The notes beneath the pieces are model-generated. The model was given only the letters and a program-made list of their open reading frames with translations. It had not been told where the DNA came from and ran no database searches. Below are positions 18,266-27,887 of a stretch of 64,000 nucleotides of DNA, piece by piece. Source of the DNA: DASXZH01 sp963829965 (GTDB taxonomy: Bacteria > Armatimonadota > Fimbriimonadia > Fimbriimonadales > Fimbriimonadaceae). Position 1 is the first letter of the stretch. Every line of letters begins with the position of its first letter. The stretch covers positions 62,001 to 126,000 of the forward strand of contig CAWHLK010000022.1 in the NCBI GenBank assembly GCA_963829965.1, given 5' to 3'. The position numbers were made by a program, and so were the translations under genes.

Positions 18266-20260
18266 ATGCAGTCATTTCGCATTAGGGTCCGGTTCGTCTT
18301 TGTTACGTTTCTCTTGCTTGTCGGAGCTGTGGCAGTCTTTGGCCAGGACGGCGTTTCCACCGCGGGCGAGGCGCGAACCCGGGCGATGGGCAACCTGGGA
18401 ATTATTCCCCAGGCCCGAGACGTCACGGTGGAGGACTTCGTCAACTATCCTCGCCATGAGATAGCCCGTCCGAAGGCGGGAGATGCTGTCGGTTTAGACG
18501 TCCGATGGGGCAGCGACAAAGTCCTCGCCGGGGGCGAGGCAGTTCTCCAAGTGGGCCTCAGCACGGCGCTGGTCCACGACCGATCAGAACTCCGTCCTCT
18601 AAATCTCTCCATCGTTATCGACAAAAGCGGCTCGATGGCGGACGACAACAAGCTCGTCCACGTAAAATCCGCGCTTCTCCATCTCGTTTCGAAACTCCGG
18701 TCCACGGACGACTTGTCGATCGTGGCCTTCGACTCGGAAGCGAACGTTCTGTTACCTTCCCAACCTGTTGGCGATCCGCAGCACATTGAGAATATCGTCC
18801 GCGAACTTCGCCCCGGCAGCGCAACCAACCTTAACGCGGGACTCATGCTGGGTTACCAGGAGGCTCTAAAGAACTTTCGCCCGTTGGCAACCAACCGAGT
18901 CATCTTGCTGACGGATGGAATCGCCAACCGGGGCGTAACCGATCCATACCAAATCGCTCAGGGCTCCGTGACCTATAACCAGCGCGGCATCGACCTCTGC
19001 ACGATTGGCGTGGGCTCCGACGTGAACAAGGACCTGCTCAGCACCCTTGCCAAGAGCGGGAGGGGACTGTTCCACTTCGTTGCGGACTCGCAAGATATCG
19101 AAACGGTTTTCGTCAGAGAATTTCAAAGTTTGATCTCCCCGGTTGCGACTGATCCGACCCTGGAGATCGATTACGGCCCTGGCCTTTCCCTAGAAATGGT
19201 CTACGGCTACGAGCCGGTTATTGAATCCCATTCCGTCAAAATCAAGCTCGACAATATGAACACCGGGATGACCGAAGTTGTGCTGCTTCGTTTCAAGGCA
19301 GACTTAGATTCAGATTCAGATTCGTCCCGACTGGGCGTTCATGTCCGGCTCCAATACCACGATCTCGATAAGGGCGAGTCGGCGCAAGCTACCGAATCCG
19401 CCGACATCGCGCTCGCGGAAGGAGGAAGGGGGAACATGCTGGAAGACGATTCGGTGGCGAAGAACTACTCGATCGCGAACATCGCACAGTCCATTAAGTA
19501 TATGGCAGCCGATTGCGAAATACGCCGCTATCGAGATGCTGAAAACGCTTTGAACCGCGCGATAGGGGAGACAAACCAGCGCTATCCAAGCGGGGACGAC
19601 CCGGATATCAAGCGAACACTCTCGATCGCCATGAAGTACCAAGCCGTGCTTCGCAAGCAAAACCAGGATGACGATTCGCGGGACGCGGGCGATGACCACG
19701 CAGATGTGGGGCCGAGTGGCGCAAATCTCGTACCCAATGGAGATTTTTCGCGAGGGAATAAGGGATTCACATCTGGACTGAACTACACGGAACCTGACTA
19801 TAACTGCCTGTGGGACGTCGGGTACACCATTGCCCCGACTTGGAACAAGCCCTTGTTGCACCAGTTATTCCCTTCCTTAGACTACGCCGCGCCGAAACGC
19901 CCGAGCGGAAACGAGCAAGTGCTCTACGCGAATGCCGATGGTCCAGAGCCGGTGATCCTGTGGTCAGCCGTTGTCCACTGCAAACGCAACAGCCATTACC
20001 GAATCAGTTTCCAGACCATTAGCCTGAATCGCCAGCTAGAGCGAGTCCCGGATTACGAGATCCAGTGCGATGGCCAAAGGAGCCGGCTACAAAAGGCGGG
20101 ATACCAAACCTATCAAGAAATAGTCATGGACTGGAATTCTAAGAGTTCGACTACGGCTACGTTATCGATCACCCGAATGCCCATACCCGGTCAAGGAGGA
20201 TTGGTCGGAATCAGCAACATCCAGATGGTGGAAGTTCATGGCACTCGAATGCTTGACTGA
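18266..20260 (+). CDS. Secreted von Willebrand factor A domain protein
   Basis: 664 residues from the ATG at 18266, which has GGAG eight bases upstream; the frame is open to 18197. A signal peptide (FVFVTFLLLVGAVAVFGQ) precedes an N-terminal region with the DVRWGSDKV-type beta fold seen before VWA domains in YfbK-like proteins. The VWA domain has the MIDAS residues in VIDKSGSMAD (DxSxS), GSATNLNAG (Thr) and LLTDGIANRG (Asp), so it should bind a divalent metal and a protein ligand. A run of Asp-Ser repeats (DSDSDSS) follows. The last 190 residues begin NLVPNGDFSRGNKGF and look like a galactose-binding-type beta sandwich. The partner is unknown. It is transcribed alone on the plus strand. Confidence 0.88.
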   Translation: MQSFRIRVRFVFVTFLLLVGAVAVFGQDGVSTAGEARTRAMGNLGIIPQARDVTVEDFVNYPRHEIARPKAGDAVGLDVRWGSDKVLAGGEAVLQVGLSTALVHDRSELRPLNLSIVIDKSGSMADDNKLVHVKSALLHLVSKLRSTDDLSIVAFDSEANVLLPSQPVGDPQHIENIVRELRPGSATNLNAGLMLGYQEALKNFRPLATNRVILLTDGIANRGVTDPYQIAQGSVTYNQRGIDLCTIGVGSDVNKDLLSTLAKSGRGLFHFVADSQDIETVFVREFQSLISPVATDPTLEIDYGPGLSLEMVYGYEPVIESHSVKIKLDNMNTGMTEVVLLRFKADLDSDSDSSRLGVHVRLQYHDLDKGESAQATESADIALAEGGRGNMLEDDSVAKNYSIANIAQSIKYMAADCEIRRYRDAENALNRAIGETNQRYPSGDDPDIKRTLSIAMKYQAVLRKQNQDDDSRDAGDDHADVGPSGANLVPNGDFSRGNKGFTSGLNYTEPDYNCLWDVGYTIAPTWNKPLLHQLFPSLDYAAPKRPSGNEQVLYANADGPEPVILWSAVVHCKRNSHYRISFQTISLNRQLERVPDYEIQCDGQRSRLQKAGYQTYQEIVMDWNSKSSTTATLSITRMPIPGQGGLVGISNIQMVEVHGTRMLD

Positions 20261-20404
20261 TGGCCCTGGGAGTTTTGAGTCTTGAGTATTGAGATTTTGG
20301 TTTGAGGCTCGACCCTTACGATCCGGATTCAACACTTAACACCAAACTCACTCCCCCCGGTATGCTTCATTTTTGGGTATGTCCCCAAGGAGTCGTCATC
20401 GCTA
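20261..20404. other. Intergenic region with degenerate TTGAG/TTTTGG repeats
   Basis: The 144 bases between the VWA gene and gpmA hold short imperfect repeats (TTTTGAGTCTTGAG, TATTGAGATTTTGG) at about 20270-20305. They resemble a decayed form of the heptamer array near 38 kb. An AAGGAG lies 13 bases before the gpmA start. No clear terminator is seen. Confidence 0.4.
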
Positions 20405-21007
20405 ATGCCAAAGCTAGTTTTGATTCGTCACGGAGAGTCTCTATGGAACCAGGAAAATCGGTTTACCGGTTGGGTTGATGTCCCCCTTTCTGCCCGAGGC
20501 ATGGAAGAGGCACGATCGGCGGCAAAGAAACTGGGATCCTACCCGTTTGATGTGGCCTACACCAGCGTTCTGCGCCGGGCCCAGCAAACCCTCGATTTGA
20601 TCCTTGAGAGTCTCGGCCGAGACTTGCCGGTCATTCGGGACCAGGCATTGAACGAGCGTTTCTATGGAGATCTGCAAGGGCTGAATAAAGACGAATGCCG
20701 CCGCCAATATGGGGATGAGCAGGTTAAAATCTGGCGGAGAAGCTACGATATTCCCCCTCCAAACGGCGAGTCGCTCAAGGATACGGCCGCGAGGACCCTT
20801 CCCTTCTTCGAGCGGTGCATCATGGGCGATATCCGGCAGGGGAAAAATGTGCTGGTGGCAGCGCACGGCAACTCGAACCGGTCAATCGTGATGAAGCTCG
20901 ACAAGTTGACTGGCGAACAGGTCGTCCAACTCGAGCTTGCTACCGGCGTGCCGTTGGTCTACGAAATTGCTCCCGACGGCGAAGTGCTGGACAAGACCGT
21001 GCTGTAA
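20405..21007 (+). CDS. gpmA: 2,3-bisphosphoglycerate-dependent phosphoglycerate mutase
   Basis: 200 residues with the phospho-histidine signature LIRHGESLWNQENRFTGW (His9). The second catalytic His is in AAHGNSNRS, and ALNERFYGDLQGLNK is the specific GpmA motif. It interconverts 3- and 2-phosphoglycerate in glycolysis and gluconeogenesis. It is shorter than E. coli GpmA (250) and matches the compact ~200-206-residue form, lacking part of the helical insertion. It is cytoplasmic, and convergent with the next gene at a one-base gap. Confidence 0.93.
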   Translation: MPKLVLIRHGESLWNQENRFTGWVDVPLSARGMEEARSAAKKLGSYPFDVAYTSVLRRAQQTLDLILESLGRDLPVIRDQALNERFYGDLQGLNKDECRRQYGDEQVKIWRRSYDIPPPNGESLKDTAARTLPFFERCIMGDIRQGKNVLVAAHGNSNRSIVMKLDKLTGEQVVQLELATGVPLVYEIAPDGEVLDKTVL

Positions 21008-21008
21008 C

Positions 21009-21497
21009 CTACTTCCTGGGTTTCGTGCCCTCGTGAAGCACTGGCTTGCGCAGTTTGCCCACGACTTTGCCGAGGGGCGAAGGCATGGAAAACGGGTGAC
21101 CTTTCGCAACGATGGAAACTTGGCCGTGAAGCAACCGGTCTCCGGTTGCAGCGTTCAAAGTCCAATCTGCGGAGCGTGTGCCCTTTTTGATGAGCGTCTT
21201 TACAAGAACAACGTCGCATCCGTACGCCTCCCGGTTTAGGCGCTGCCAGTTTGGCCCCGAATCAGATTTGCTGGAAAACGGCACATGGAACTGCCGTTTG
21301 GCGCCTGAGCTATCACTGATCGTCAGCAGGGCGTTCTGGTTTACCCGGCAGATTCGATAAGAGAGCCAGATTGCCCCGGTCTTGTCCTCAACGTTGTACC
21401 ACTGCCCAATGCAGGAAACGGACATCGGTGGCGTTTGCGCAAATGCTGTTGCTGCCAAGCAGAATACGGCCGAGGCCCCGGCCCAAAGCCGATTCAA
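21009..21497 (-). CDS. Exported hypothetical protein
   Basis: 162 residues with a clear signal peptide (LWAGASAVFCLAATAFAQ). The mature part is small and beta-rich with two Cys, consistent with one disulfide, and ends in a Lys/Arg-rich tail. I do not recognise the family. It starts at a TTG whose first base lies one base after the TGA of the 62-residue gene upstream (TGAGTTG), so the two are very likely co-translated, which supports the TTG. Periplasmic or surface location is inferred from the signal only. Confidence 0.7.
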   Translation of the reverse strand: MNRLWAGASAVFCLAATAFAQTPPMSVSCIGQWYNVEDKTGAIWLSYRICRVNQNALLTISDSSGAKRQFHVPFSSKSDSGPNWQRLNREAYGCDVVLVKTLIKKGTRSADWTLNAATGDRLLHGQVSIVAKGHPFSMPSPLGKVVGKLRKPVLHEGTKPRK

Positions 21498-21498
21498 C

Positions 21499-21687
21499 TC
21501 AGGCCTCTTTGCCTCTTTCCTGAACGGCGCCGGCTAAGCGGGATTCCAGCTGGCCCAAAGAATTTGAGACACGCTCCGACAGCTGCTCCGCTTCATCAGG
21601 ATCATGCTGCCTGCGAACTCGCTCGATAAGCAGGATTGCCACGGCGCCAAATAGGGCGCCCACTACAAAGAAACTTGACCTTCTCAC
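21499..21687 (-). CDS. YtxH-like small membrane protein
   Basis: 62 residues. One N-terminal hydrophobic helix (SSFFVVGALFGAVAILLI) is followed by Arg-Arg and a charged helix rich in Glu, Gln, Ser and Ala that should project into the cytoplasm. This is the build of YtxH/DUF-type small envelope proteins, but the length is too short for a firm family call. It is the first gene of a two-gene unit with the exported protein at 21009-21497. Confidence 0.6.
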   Translation of the reverse strand: MRRSSFFVVGALFGAVAILLIERVRRQHDPDEAEQLSERVSNSLGQLESRLAGAVQERGKEA

Positions 21688-21726
21688 TACTGTCCCGTTG
21701 TACCTGCCCCAAGGCGGTTCGCACAG

Positions 21727-21759
21727 GATCAGCCACGCCCGCTATGAGCGTGGCTGATC
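21727..21759. terminator. Strong hairpin after the second SBBP/Ig gene
   Basis: GATCAGCCACGC (21727-21738) and GCGTGGCTGATC (21748-21759) are perfect 12-base arms with a 9-base loop. The stem can extend outward with GCACAG/CTGTGC. It begins eight bases past the minus-strand stop at 21768. No T-run follows, so it is either a T-less terminator or an mRNA 3'-end stabiliser. Confidence 0.55.
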
Positions 21760-21767
21760 TGCTGTGC

Positions 21768-22552
21768 TTATTGTGCCGGATTCACCAGCAGGGTTGCCGA
21801 AGCCTGGTTGTAGCCTGCGAACACTCCAGTGATGGTTGTGCCGAGTTGCCTCGAAACAGTTGGCGTTGTCAACGTTGCCGTCACCGACGTCTTTCCTGCC
21901 GGGATTGTGATTGTCGGGAACGGACCAGCCGATCCCGTGAGCGGAAGGACGGTGCCGTTCAGGGCTACTCCACCAGGCTCACTCAGGAGAGTCGACGACT
22001 GGCTCAGTTGAACAACGATTCCACTTGCGGGTGCCGCGCTGTTCACCGTAACCGTGACTACGGTGGTTTTTCCACCAACCACGGAGCTTGGAGTAAGTGT
22101 CAAGGTTCCCGTTCTCACCGCAAGCACGGTCATGGTTGCCGAGACCTTGGTTGTCCCGTAGCCTGCCGTGATTGTTGCCGGCGTATCGGCCGTGACTTGA
22201 GCTGTCGTGATCGAGAACGTCGCCGAAGTCGTACCTGGCTCCAAACTCACCGAGGATGGCACCTGCGCTGCCGCATTGCTGGAAGTCAGTGAGATTGGAA
22301 GTCCGTTCTTCGGGATCAACCCGGAGAAATGGACGGTTCCAGTTGTGCTCAACCCGCCGTAAATGTCCGGATTGGCTATCGTCAGGCTGTTCAAGGTCAC
22401 TTCCGGAGGAAGAACGGTGAACGACGTAGAGTTCTCGCCGAGCGAATCTGTACCGGTCAAGACCACCGGGGTTTCCTGAGCAACCTGGTTGGTGATGACG
22501 CTGAACGTGCCGGACTGCTTTCCAGCCGGAATGGTCACCGTCGAGGGCGAAA
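21768..22552 (-). CDS. SBBP/Ig-repeat protein B, C-terminal fragment
   Basis: Last in-frame piece of secreted giant B (start 26624). It holds about two and a half Ig-like beta-sandwich repeats of roughly 85 residues, recognised by TVTIPAGK, SGTFSVIT and VTLNSLTIANPDIYGG. It ends in NPAQ just before a strong hairpin. The matching piece of protein A is 26698-27887. The frame is joined to the preceding fragment near 22550-22556, where TTTT is flanked by a one-base excess or two-base loss. The repeats probably act as a stalk or adhesive surface; there is no sorting signal at the end. Confidence 0.75.
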
Positions 22553-23001
22553 AGAGTAGCCGCAGCCGTGTTGCTGCTTGTTAGCGAAATCGTCGTCGCC
22601 GAGGTGGAGAGTACGTTCAATGTTATCGTGCCAGAACCGTTTTGGACACCTCCAATGATGTTCTGCGGAAGCACGTTAATCACGAACGGCAACGGCGAAA
22701 CTGTCACAACTTTAGTTGATGTGAGTTCTCCTTGTAACGAGGGCACCGAAGCGGTGATCGTCACAACTGTCTTGGACGGCACCACCTTCGTGTAACCGTT
22801 GAAGGAAGCAGTCGTTTTGCCTGCAGGGATGAATACGACGGAAGGCAACGTGAGCGCGGACGGCGCATTGCTCGAAATCTTAACCTCAAGCTCGTCGTTT
22901 TGCTCCGCACGCTCAATCGCGAGATTGAACGCAAAGTTTCCAATTCCGCCTTCTACCGCCGATGGCGTTCCCGTGAGGGTTAGCGTTTCCGGCAAGATCG
23001 A
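22553..23001 (-). CDS. SBBP/Ig-repeat protein B, Ig-like fragment
   Basis: Internal piece of protein B. It starts around SILPETLTLTGTPSAVEGG and runs to SSNTAAATLF, covering one and a half Ig-like repeats (VVFIPAGKTTASF, ASVPSLQGELTSTK). It aligns throughout with residues ESLTITPTPKTLQAG onward of protein A. It enters through an extra T in the TTT run at 23001-23003 (minus strand) and leaves at about 22553. Read alone, the frame continues to 21979 as out-of-frame sequence, which should be ignored. Confidence 0.65.
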
Positions 23002-23204
23002 AAGCGAATTCGGAGACTGCGAGCGATCCGAAAGAAGCCGTAAGGCTCACTGTCTCAGGCACGCTGGTTACCGGCGTCTTCACAAAGAAGATCGGTGTCT
23101 GAGCCTGGCCGGCCGGGATCGTCACTGTCGGCGAACTCAATGTTGCGAGCGCCTTGTTGTTTACCGTCAAGGTCACCGTTAGTCCGCCAGTTGGCGCCGC
23201 GGTC
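23002..23204 (-). CDS. SBBP/Ig-repeat protein B, short Ig-like fragment
   Basis: About 65 codons of protein B between two frameshifts, reading LTVTLTVNNKALATLSSP through VTIPAGQAQTPIFFV to SLAVSEFA. It is equivalent to the AVDLTTSNPSLGSISPAQ segment of protein A. It is joined upstream by a missing base in the GGG at 23204-23206 and downstream by the extra base at 23001-23003. Confidence 0.6.
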
Positions 23205-24156
23205 CCAGGGTCACGTACGCTTCCGCGGTCGAACCTCCGGTTATCGTTGGCGTTACAAGCTGGAAGGAACCCAGCGTTATCGGGTTGACAAAGATCGTCC
23301 CATTCGCAGTGGCGCCGTTATTCTGCTGCGTTGCAACAATGGTCTTAAACACGTTGGCAAAGACCGAAGTGGTGGTGGCGCTGAACGACGCGGTGTTTGA
23401 ACCCGTGGGAATTGTCAACTGCGTCGCGCTGAGCTTGACCGGCGCCGTGCCTTGCGTTTCCGTGAGGTTCACGATGATCGGAGTCGGGCCCGCCGCACCA
23501 TTGAGCACCACCTGCCCTTGCGATGAAAAGCCCCCAAACAGTATTTGAGGATTGAACGTGACGTTCTTTACGCTCGCTGGCATCACGGTTAAAACTGACG
23601 TGGTGCTGTAAGCAAAAGCTTGCTGAGTCGCGTTCGGCAAAGTATTGGCGATGATCCTGGCTGAGAAAGTCACCTGGGTGGGAGCATCCACGCCGGAAGT
23701 CGTGATATTGATTAGGCCGCTATTCTGCCCCGTGCTGTCGCCAGTGATCAACAGTGTAGAAGCAGTCGGCTTGGCAACTGCAGGGTTCGTGGTCGTAATC
23801 GCCAAGGTAACTGTAGATCCATTCGGAATATCCTCCGCAAGGAATACACGGGCCGTAGTGCTGTTGCCGCCCACGATCGATGGGACGGAAACGCTAAAGC
23901 TTTGCAGCAGGGGCACGACTTCAACCCCGCGAATTATATAGATGCCATCGTGATATGCCGTGAGGGTCAAGGCAGTATCAACCGTGACATCGGCGACCTT
24001 GAATGAAAAGCTACCGCTAGTAGCGGGACCCGTTATCGTAACGGTTTGCGACGGAATGATCGCCTGATTGCTGCATTCGATTTCCACAGGAACCGGGTTG
24101 GCCGCTGAAGGCGCGTTGTCCAGCACAACCTTACCTCCCGAAGCCGTGCCACCAGG
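23205..24156 (-). CDS. SBBP/Ig-repeat protein B, central Ig-like fragment
   Basis: Internal piece of protein B of about 317 codons. It follows the propeller and contains the first three Ig-like repeats, with LTAYHDGIYIIRGVEVVPL, PSIVGGNSTTARVFL and VTFNPQILFGGFSSQG. The same landmarks occur in the same order in protein A. The upstream joint is an extra base near 24153-24157, where the propeller end reads VPGVIP and should continue GGTASGG. The fragment has no start of its own at the joint. Confidence 0.7.
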
Positions 24157-26280
24157 GAATTACTCCCGGCACAACTAGGTCGGAAACATAGGGCGCGCCG
24201 GTTACCTTGAATTTCGTAAGGAACCCCATTGGGAACGGTCCGGGAACCGTGTCATTAGGTTTGAGGCCCGCCTGAACGGGTGCCGCGTTCCAGAACAGCC
24301 AAGGCGCAGGTTGGGCCGGTGAGGTGGGGATGTCGAAATAGGTATCGTCAAAGACCCCAGGCGTTGTTGGAAACTCAACCGAGGTTGGACCGCTGCAGAC
24401 GAACGAATCCGTCCATCCAACCATGTAGCAGTTGCCGCCGGAATCGATCGCCAGTTCCTCCCCCTGGTCGTCGTAGGTGCCACCCCAATAAGTGCCGTAA
24501 ACCAAGCCGGTACCGGTTGGGCTTATCACTTCAAGGAATGCATCGCCTGGCGTAAATCCAGGCTGGATAATCATGTTCGGCGTTTTAGTTGTGAACGGCT
24601 GCTTGGGGTTGTAGGGTGTGTATGCCGGTTGGGCAGTCGGGCTCGTTGTCGGAACTCCTTCGCCAATATCTGTATTAACGGAACCTGTCAAATAGAGATT
24701 TCCAGAAGGGTCAACTGCAATCCAACTAAGAACGTTAACGCCGAGGCCGGTGTAGGTGGAATATTCCAGGTTCGCGCCTGCGCCATCGAACTTCGCGGCG
24801 AACAGCCCGCCATCTGAGCCTGTAAACAGGGCTCCGGTGGTATTTGGAAAATCGATCGAGCCAGAACCGCCCCATACGTAGGGTTCGCCAATTGAGTTAA
24901 CCGCGATGCCGCCGCAGTAATCGTCACCACTGCCACCGATATAGGTAGTGAACGAAACCGTGATGGGGCCGGCCGCGCCTTTCGCATTTGGCAGAACCGG
25001 GTTCAGCTTCGTGACATAGCCATCCTCATTACGCGCCACGGTCTGGAAGGCGCCGGCAGTAGCCGGTATACCGCCGCTGGTCGAACCACACAAGTAGATG
25101 CCTCCGTCCGGCGCTACCGTGCCGCCATTGGTGATGGATTGTGGGCCTCCGTAGTAAGTGGCGAAGTATACGGACGCATTGGAGTTAAAGCAAAGGATGA
25201 ACGCGCTGTCGTAAGTTGGAGTGGACTGATAAGCATCGCTCGTCGGGGTGATCGTGCCCTTGCCAAACACATAAATTCTGTCAGAGCCGTCAACAGACAC
25301 GTTCAGAAGGTTTCCGTATTCGCGTGGATCGTCTCCTATATTTTGGACGTCTCCGAATCCGAAGGAGCCCGAAACGCCGCCAAAGCCATCCGCGCCAAGC
25401 AACTGAAACCCGCCGCCAAGATACGTCGAATACTCTAATTTTGAGCCGTCGGCGCTGAGAATGCTCATGACGGTCCCAAAGTTGTTACTCGTGGAAGGGG
25501 TCGTTTGAATCGCGCCTGCCGTCGTGGGGTATTCGCCTTCCGCGAAACCGCCAACAATAACACGATTGGTTGAATCCAGTTGAACGAGGGTTCCGCAGGC
25601 AACGCCGCTTGGGAACGTTCCAATGAGGCTGCTAAATACCAAATGGCTCCCGTCTTGGGTGAACTTCGTGACAAAAAGGTCGCCGCCCTCCACATAGTTT
25701 TGATATGCGCCGACCGTCACAGGAAAATCGGGTGCCGTTGTGAAGCCGGTGATGACAGGCGCACTGTCCTGTCCGACAGCGACGCCAAAAGCTTGCGTGA
25801 ACTCATTTCCGTTGTCGCCTACGAGACTCGAATAGATCACGGAGTAATACGTGGGGTCAATGACCAAGGCCTTCGTTCGGTCGTAGTCGCCTACCTTGAA
25901 ACCAACGCGGCCATCCGCGTGCAAATCAAACTTGACATCTACCGGCGACTGGATCCCGTTCACGTTCTGAAATGCGTGAAGATTCGCGATTGCTTGATGC
26001 CCCACCGACGTGGACAGCGACAGCGTGCCGTCGTTGTTCCTGGTGATTCCTTGAGCGCCCCTATAGTTGACAACAACGTTTGATACGCTGTGTCCCGGAG
26101 CCACGATGATATCAAATCGCGGGTTGTTATTCTCTTTAGTAAGGTGAAGATCGACTCCGTCGTAAATCCCCTTGATATCCGCTTCGGCATAGCTGTCCGC
26201 GTGATAGGTTTGCTTAGGGGTGATGAAGTTGATCTTGCGATTTAGCGGTTGGGTTCCAACGGCCGCGGAGTTGGCCGAGG
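24156..26280 (-). CDS. SBBP beta-propeller protein B, propeller fragment
   Basis: About 700 codons forming the main domain of secreted giant B. The early part (KINFITPKQTYHADSYAEADIKGIYDGVDLHL) belongs to the domain that usually precedes SBBP repeats. The repeats follow, with blade signatures of the type YSTYLGGG, TTYIGGSGDDYCGG and YGTYWGGTYDDQGEE. These propellers form a large exported barrel of unknown ligand. It is joined to the signal-peptide fragment by an extra C in the CCC at 26279-26281: removing it gives MEFENSSANSAAVG, equal in length to protein A. Longest-frame reading starts at 26482 with unrelated residues that should be ignored. Confidence 0.82.
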
Positions 26281-26624
26281 GAATTCTCAAATTCCATCGA
26301 CACAATGTCACCATTAAATGCCACCGGACTGGCTTTGGACGTCGACTTAATAGTTTGAAAGAAGTCGTACAGCACGGAATGATCCGTAACCCAAATGCGT
26401 GTGTTGCCCGTAGAGGTGTAATAGCGGGCTTTGGAGTTCCATTGGCCCTTATTCTCAATGAAGCCACGTCCCAAAGGACCACCGCCTTGCGTCAGGTCAT
26501 TCACCTGCTGCGGCGTCGGAGTCTGCTGAGAACCTGAGGCGAACGCAGCAGCGGGAGCCAATCCAAGGGTGGCAACCGCAACGGCTCCGCCCAATACGTT
26601 GAACAAGAACTTCTTACCTATCAC
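26281..26624 (-). CDS. SBBP/Ig-repeat protein B, N-terminal fragment
   Basis: Start of secreted giant B. I place the start at the GTG at 26624 (reads MIGKKFLFN) because AGAGG lies about ten bases upstream and the same context begins protein A. A signal peptide (VLGGAVAVATLGLAPAAAFAS) is followed by the conserved FIENKGQWNSKARYYT and RIWVTDHSVLYDFFQT. The frame breaks after MEFENS. The complete protein, after repair of five indels, would be about 1618 residues. It lies 73 bases downstream of protein A on the same strand. Confidence 0.75.
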
Positions 26625-26697
26625 AGATACGACACCTCTGCCGACCAAACAACAAACTGTCCATAACTTTTCGCCATTGGCTTAACTTCCATTAACT

Positions 26698-27887
26698 CTA
26701 TCCACCCCACTCCACTGACGGCTCCAGCGTAAGAACTGCGCTGCCACTAGAGTTTTGTCCAACAAACGTTCCCTTAATCGTAGTCGAGATCGGGCTTGCC
26801 ACATAGGGTGTACTGAGGTTCACAACCGCACTCGTTTGCCCCACAGGGATGGTGACCGTGGGGAACGGCCCGGCCGATCCTGTAAGCGGAATCACTTGGC
26901 CACTAAGATTGATCCCCCCCGACTGACTTAACAAGGCTGAGGACTGACTGAGTTGCACCGTGATGCCCGTGGACGGAGCCGCGATGTTGATGGTTACGGT
27001 CAGTTGGACGGGACCGCTTCCGTAAGTCGTGCTGGGCGACAGGGCCAATGATCCGGTCCTCTGTGCAAGCACCGTCATTGTCCCCGTGATCTGCAGGGCG
27101 CCGTAGGAAGCAGTGATCGTCACCGGCACGTCATAGCTGACCGACGTCGTGGTGATCGCGAACTTCGTTGAGGTCGAACCCTTGGCCAAGGTCACCGTTG
27201 GCGGAACTTGCGCAGCAGATTCGCTCGAGAAGATCGACATCGGCATACCGCTCTGAGGAATCATGCCCGAGTAGCTCAAAGTTGCCGTTGTGCTATTTCC
27301 ACCAAAAATGCTCGGGTTGGCAATCGTCAGGCCGGTTAATGTGACCTGAGGTGGAGTGACGGTCACACTGGCCGTGTTCGCCCCCTCGGGATCCGTGGCA
27401 GTGATTGTAACCGGTGTGTTCTTAGGAACAATGCTGGTGACAACCGTAAAGGCTCCAGTTTGATTCCCTTTTGCAATAACAATCGATGCTGGCTCTGCAT
27501 GGGCGACACTGTATTGGCTCGTACCGAACGTAACCGTTGTATTTGCAAGGGCAGGCGCGTTCAGAGTTACGACTCCTGAACCTTCAGAGATACCGCCAAT
27601 CAGGCTCGTCGGAGAAACCGTGATCTTCAGCGGCAACGGAGTGATGGTCACCGTTGTCGAAGCTGTGAGCTTTCCTTGAAGAGTCGGCGCGATCGTCGCT
27701 GTTACGGTCACTGTCGTCGTGGCGGCAACCAAACTTGTCGTTCCCGTGAAGGAAGTCGTAGTCTGTCCAGCCGCAATCGAGGTACTGCTCGCGATATGAA
27801 GCGCAGACGGCACGCTGCTCGTCAGCCCAATCGGAAGAGCGACATTCTGCTCTGCCGCACCTAGGGTCAAGCCAAAGGTGAAATTCC
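26698..27887 (-). CDS. SBBP/Ig-repeat protein A, C-terminal fragment
   Basis: Last piece of secreted giant A (start 31598), about 395 codons. It holds four Ig-like repeats with TVTITPLPLKITVSPTSL, TVTPPQVTLTGLTIANPS and IPLTGSAGPFPTVTIPVG, each repeated closely in protein B. It ends LEPSVEWGG without a sorting motif. The joint is a lost G in the run at 27886-27889 (CCCC on the plus strand); with one more G the text reads GRGNFTFGLTLGAAEQN, matching GIGNFAFNLAIERAEQN of protein B. Confidence 0.75.
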
